A DNA stretch of 45,387 nt from a bacterium (lineage in GTDB: Bacteria > Bacillota > Clostridia > Oscillospirales > Oscillospiraceae): contig JAHYYS010000008.1 of NCBI GenBank assembly GCA_019424865.1, positions 1-45,387 of the forward strand, in the 5' to 3' direction. The translations under genes and the position numbers were made by a program. Below the pieces are notes generated by a model. It ran no database searches and had not been told where the DNA came from. It saw only the letters and a program-made list of their open reading frames with translations. Shown here piece by piece: positions 43,035-45,387 of the stretch; the first letter of the stretch is position 1; each line of letters opens with the position of its first letter.

Positions 43035-43874
43035 ATGAAAGTCGCACTTTTCGGCGCCGGCACCATGGGCCGCGGCATTGCGCAGGTCTTTGCCGCCAAG
43101 GGTCACACCGTCCTGATGTACGCCAGCTCCCCTGCTTCCGCCCAGCGCCACAAGGACGAACTGTCCAAGTCCCTGCAAAAGCGGGTGGAAAAGGGCAAGA
43201 TGGCCCAGGAGGACAAGGATGCCCTGCTGGCCAAGGTGCTGATTCCCCAGACCCATGAGGAGTCTGCCGACGCCGATTTGGTGATTGAGTCTGTTAAGGA
43301 GGATATGGCCACCAAGCGGGAGCTGCTGGGCAAGCTGGACGCCTTCTGCAAGCCCGAGACCATCTTCGCCACCAACACCTCCTCCCTGTCCATCACAGAG
43401 CTGGGCCACGGGCTTAAGCACCCTGTTATCGGGATGCACTTCTTCAATCCCGTGCCCAGCATGAAGCTGGTGGAGATTATCCGGGGCGCCAACACCGCGC
43501 AGGAGACCTTTGACGTGATCTACAATTTGTCCAAGGAAATCGGCAAGGATCCTGTCGAGGTGGCCGAGGCCCCCGGCTTTGTGGTCAACAAGATCCTGAT
43601 TCCCATGATTAACGAGGCCATCGGCCTGGTGGAGACCGGGGTGGCCAGCGTAGAGGACATTGACAAGGCCATGATGCTGGGCGCCAACCACCCCATGGGC
43701 CCCCTGGCGCTGGGCGATTTCGTGGGCCTGGACGTGTGCCTGGCCATTATGGAGACCCTGTACACCGAGACCGGCGACCCCAAGTACCGTCCCGCCCTGC
43801 TGCTGAAAAAGATGGTCCGCGGCGGCCTGCTGGGCAAAAAGTCTGGCAAGGGCTTCTACGACTACTCCAAATAA
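43035..43874 (+). CDS. hbd: 3-hydroxybutyryl-CoA dehydrogenase
   Basis: A 279-residue NAD(P)H-dependent enzyme that reduces acetoacetyl-CoA to 3-hydroxybutyryl-CoA in butyrate formation. The N-terminal Rossmann motif is GAGTMGRGIAQVFA and the catalytic His is in IGMHFFNPVPSMKLVEII. The 3HCDH C-terminal domain has APGFVVNKILIPMINEA and ANHPMGPLALGDFVGLD. Length is standard (about 280). ATG 43035 follows AGGAGGAACACAGT, an optimal ribosome site. The codon choice is strongly biased, consistent with high expression. It is separated from bcd by 849 bp containing repeat copy D, so the genes are not one simple operon here. Confidence 0.96.
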   Translation: MKVALFGAGTMGRGIAQVFAAKGHTVLMYASSPASAQRHKDELSKSLQKRVEKGKMAQEDKDALLAKVLIPQTHEESADADLVIESVKEDMATKRELLGKLDAFCKPETIFATNTSSLSITELGHGLKHPVIGMHFFNPVPSMKLVEIIRGANTAQETFDVIYNLSKEIGKDPVEVAEAPGFVVNKILIPMINEAIGLVETGVASVEDIDKAMMLGANHPMGPLALGDFVGLDVCLAIMETLYTETGDPKYRPALLLKKMVRGGLLGKKSGKGFYDYSK

Positions 43875-43943
43875 CGTCTCCCTCCAACCGCGGGGCTTCA
43901 GAAGGCACGCAGCCCTTCCCCGCCCTCTTCCGGCTGGTTTCAG

Positions 43944-43971
43944 GACAGCCGCCCCAGGAGGGGCGGCTGTC
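43944..43971 (+). terminator. Terminator-like hairpin after hbd (left copy of an inverted duplicate)
   Basis: A perfect 12-bp stem GACAGCCGCCCC/GGGGCGGCTGTC with loop AGGA. The same stem with the reverse-complement loop (TCCT) appears at 44296-44319, on the other side of repeat copy D. Confidence 0.75.
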
Positions 43972-43976
43972 AGTTT

Positions 43977-44296
43977 GTCGAAAAAGCCCTCCCGCAGGAA
44001 CAAAATTGAATCCGTCATTTCCGGCGGCGTGTACGTCGGAAATGACACCTCTCACGCAAGGCGGGGCGACTTTTCCCTGGGCCCCCACGAAAACCACAGT
44101 TTCCATGGGGGCCAGGGAAACTGTGGTTTTCGTGGGAGAGGAGGAGCAGCGAAGGGAGCGACCATTCGTGCTCGCGCGGATGGGAGTGATCCGCAGCTTG
44201 TGACGACGACATCGAGTCCCGCCTTGCGTGCTTACTTTCTCGAAAAAGCGGCTTGTCAATTTCTGTAAATTGACAAGCCGCTTTTTCGACAGTCTC
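43977..44296 (+). repeat. Palindromic repeat element, long form, copy D with internal insert
   Basis: GTCGAAAAAG (43977-43986) to CTTTTTCGACAGTCTC (44281-44296). It shares GCCCTCC, the TCATTTCC...GGAAATGA hairpin, TGACACCTCTCACG, and the terminal stem TCGAAAAAGCGGCTTGTCAATTT (44240-44262) with 44267-44289. Its private stem is CACGCAAGGCGGGG (44053-44066) with TCCCGCCTTGCGTG (44217-44230). Inside lies an extra perfect 21-bp inverted repeat (44084-44104 with 44116-44136) that the other copies lack. Confidence 0.8.
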
Positions 44297-44319
44297 AGCC
44301 GCCCCTCCTGGGGCGGCTG
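44296..44319. repeat. Right-hand inverted duplicate of the hbd terminator hairpin
   Basis: CAGCCGCCCC, loop TCCT, GGGGCGGCTG. This is the reverse complement of the hairpin at 43944-43971 and extends the bracketing of repeat copy D. Confidence 0.78.
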
Positions 44320-44473
44320 TCCTCAGTTTGTCCATGCCTTTTCCCCGCGCTCCGTCCCGGCTGTCTTCTCTTTCTGCAGCGGTGCCCAGCTTTGCCGCAT
44401 CCCCTCGTCTCTGTTTCTCCATTCCCGTCTGAAAAACGTCAAAAAATTGTGCATTTTACCAAGTATCTTCCCC

Positions 44474-44502
44474 TTGCATTACAGCAGAAAAGGGGATATA
44501 CT
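44474..44502 (+). promoter_or_regulatory. Strong sigma-A promoter upstream of a short terminated transcript
   Basis: TTGCAT (44474-44479), 17 bp, TATACT (44497-44502). A terminator lies only about 40-70 nt downstream, before the bcd operator. Confidence 0.65.
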
Positions 44503-44507
44503 TTTTT

Positions 44508-44577
44508 CAGTACCCTGAAAGTGGTGTCAAAATAAGTCCGCCGCAACGCCGGGATTGGCCCCGTGTTGCGCTTTTTT
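44508..44577 (+). ncRNA. Candidate short leader RNA or small RNA ending at an intrinsic terminator
   Basis: The predicted start is about 44508. The segment opens with a hairpin near CAGTACCCTG and ends with the stem CGCAACGCCGGG/CCCCGTGTTGCG (44542-44570) and C-T6. It would be a transcript of about 70 nt between hbd and bcd. It could be an attenuated bcd leader, or simply a terminator for readthrough. No ORF of note. Confidence 0.4.
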
Positions 44578-44587
44578 CGGGCTGAGC

Positions 44588-44605
44588 TTGTTAAAATTCT
44601 AACAA
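44588..44605. promoter_or_regulatory. Rex-type redox operator over an extended -10 of bcd
   Basis: TTGTTAAAATTCTAACAA matches the Rex consensus TTGTTAA-N4-TTAACAA except for one base and has perfect 6-bp outer arms. It overlaps TGTTAAAAT (44589-44597), a possible extended -10 for bcd. Rex, which senses NADH/NAD+, represses butyrate genes in many clostridia. Confidence 0.75.
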
Positions 44606-44723
44606 ACTTACGGTTTCTTTCCGTATCGTCGCTCCCCGGTTTTCTCCTCTGCTGCCACGGGTACCAGGCCGGTCAAGAGCTTTTACGATAGCGCCAAGTA
44701 ATTAAATCTAGGAGGACTGAAAA

Positions 44724-45387
44724 ATGGATTTTCACCTGTCTAAGGAACAAGAGATGGTCCGCAAGATGTACCGCGAATTTGCCGAAAACGAGGTCAAGCC
44801 TCTGGCCGAGGAGATCGACGAGGAGGAGCGCTTCCCCATGGAGACCGTGGAGAAGATGGGCAAATTGGGCATGATGGGCATCTACTTCCCCAAGCAGTAT
44901 GGCGGCGCGGGCGGCGACGTGCTGTCCTATGCCATGTGCGTGGAGGAGCTGGCCAAGGTGTGCGGCACCACCGCGGTCATCGTCTCCGCCCACACCTCCC
45001 TGTGCTGCGCCCCCATCTTTGAGCACGGCACCGAGGAGCAGAAAATGAAGTATCTGCCCGACCTGCTCTCCGGGCGCAAGATTGGCGCCTTCGGCCTGAC
45101 CGAGCCCAACGCCGGCACCGACGCCTCCGGCCAGCAGACCACCGCCGTGCTGGACGGCGACCACTATGTCCTCAACGGCTCCAAGTGCTTCATCACCAAC
45201 GGCACTGTGGCCGACACCATTGTGGTCTTTGCCATGACCGACCCCAAGGCCGGCAACCACGGCATCTCCGCCTTCATTGTGGAGAAGTCCTTCCCCGGCT
45301 TCTCCGTGGGCAAGAAGGAGAAGAAGATGGGCATCCGCGGCTCCTCCACCTGCGATCTGATCTTTGAGGACTGCATCGTGCCCAAGG
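44724..45387 (+). CDS. bcd: Butyryl-CoA dehydrogenase (acyl-CoA dehydrogenase), 5' part
   Basis: The first 221 residues of a short-chain acyl-CoA dehydrogenase; the 3' end lies beyond the window. It is an FAD enzyme that reduces crotonyl-CoA to butyryl-CoA, usually in complex with EtfAB for electron bifurcation. The N-terminal helical domain includes DFHLSKEQEMVRKMYREFAENEV. The beta domain has AFGLTEPNAGTDAS and YVLNGSKCFITNG (FAD and substrate contacts), then KKMGIRGSSTCDLIFEDC. ATG 44724 follows CTAGGAGGACTG. A Rex-type operator lies 119 bp upstream. The etf genes and the catalytic Glu would be to the right of the window. Confidence 0.95.
   Translation, partial: MDFHLSKEQEMVRKMYREFAENEVKPLAEEIDEEERFPMETVEKMGKLGMMGIYFPKQYGGAGGDVLSYAMCVEELAKVCGTTAVIVSAHTSLCCAPIFEHGTEEQKMKYLPDLLSGRKIGAFGLTEPNAGTDASGQQTTAVLDGDHYVLNGSKCFITNGTVADTIVVFAMTDPKAGNHGISAFIVEKSFPGFSVGKKEKKMGIRGSSTCDLIFEDCIVPK

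Overview
The window looks like the chromosome of a high-GC, endospore-forming, butyrate-producing member of the Clostridia, most likely Oscillospirales (Flavonifractor/Lawsonibacter-like). This is inferred from Firmicutes gene families (BlaI/M56, YrrO-type U32, YesM/YesN two-component system), butyrate-pathway enzymes (hbd and bcd), SLH-domain surface proteins, sporulation-type remnants and promoters, and strong sigma-A promoters with 17-bp spacers in a GC-rich background. No rRNA, tRNA, CRISPR array, plasmid origin or prophage was seen. 

Layout: (1) 1-9.5 kb: an AfuABC-like ABC transporter (minus strand) faces a binding-protein/YesM-kinase/AraC-type-regulator cassette (plus strand) followed by two HAD phosphatase/mutase genes. 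This resembles the HptARS and PgtABC sugar-phosphate sensing systems. (2) 9.6-12 kb: a large serine recombinase, a copy of a palindromic repeat, and a truncated pdaB-like gene. (3) 12-17 kb: the YeiH/LysR divergent pair, asnS with an odd duplicated 3' end, and glutaminase. (4) 17.2-23.4 kb, minus strand: two CobW-type metallochaperone GTPases, a CAT-family acetyltransferase, an S41 protease with SLH domains, and purA. (5) 23.7-28.3 kb: a ferritin-like-fold hypothetical, an alpha/beta lipase, an SLH protein and a MATE pump. (6) 28.3-35.8 kb, mostly minus strand: housekeeping clusters (U32/zincin/nucleosidase/gluQ; mltG; tagA/tmk/DJ-1/fthC) and a Cys-rich mini-protein on the plus strand. (7) 36-42.8 kb: a BlaI repressor, a sensorless M56 (BlaR1-like) peptidase and three tandem paralogous exported proteins that begin where a full-length BlaR1 homologue would continue. 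(8) 43-45.4 kb: hbd and the start of bcd, separated by a repeat copy, a possible short terminated RNA and a Rex-type operator. 

The most unusual signals are three. First, a dispersed palindromic element family with ends GTCGAAAAAG/CTTTTTCGAC occurs at four loci. Its stems change sequence between copies but stay paired, and two long copies are bracketed by locus-specific duplicated terminator hairpins. Second, a 187-bp hairpin-rich insert at the end of asnS is followed by a second copy of the asnS 3' end that differs only synonymously. Third, the BlaR1-like system is split into one peptidase and three separate sensor-like proteins, the last of them frameshifted in a C7 tract.
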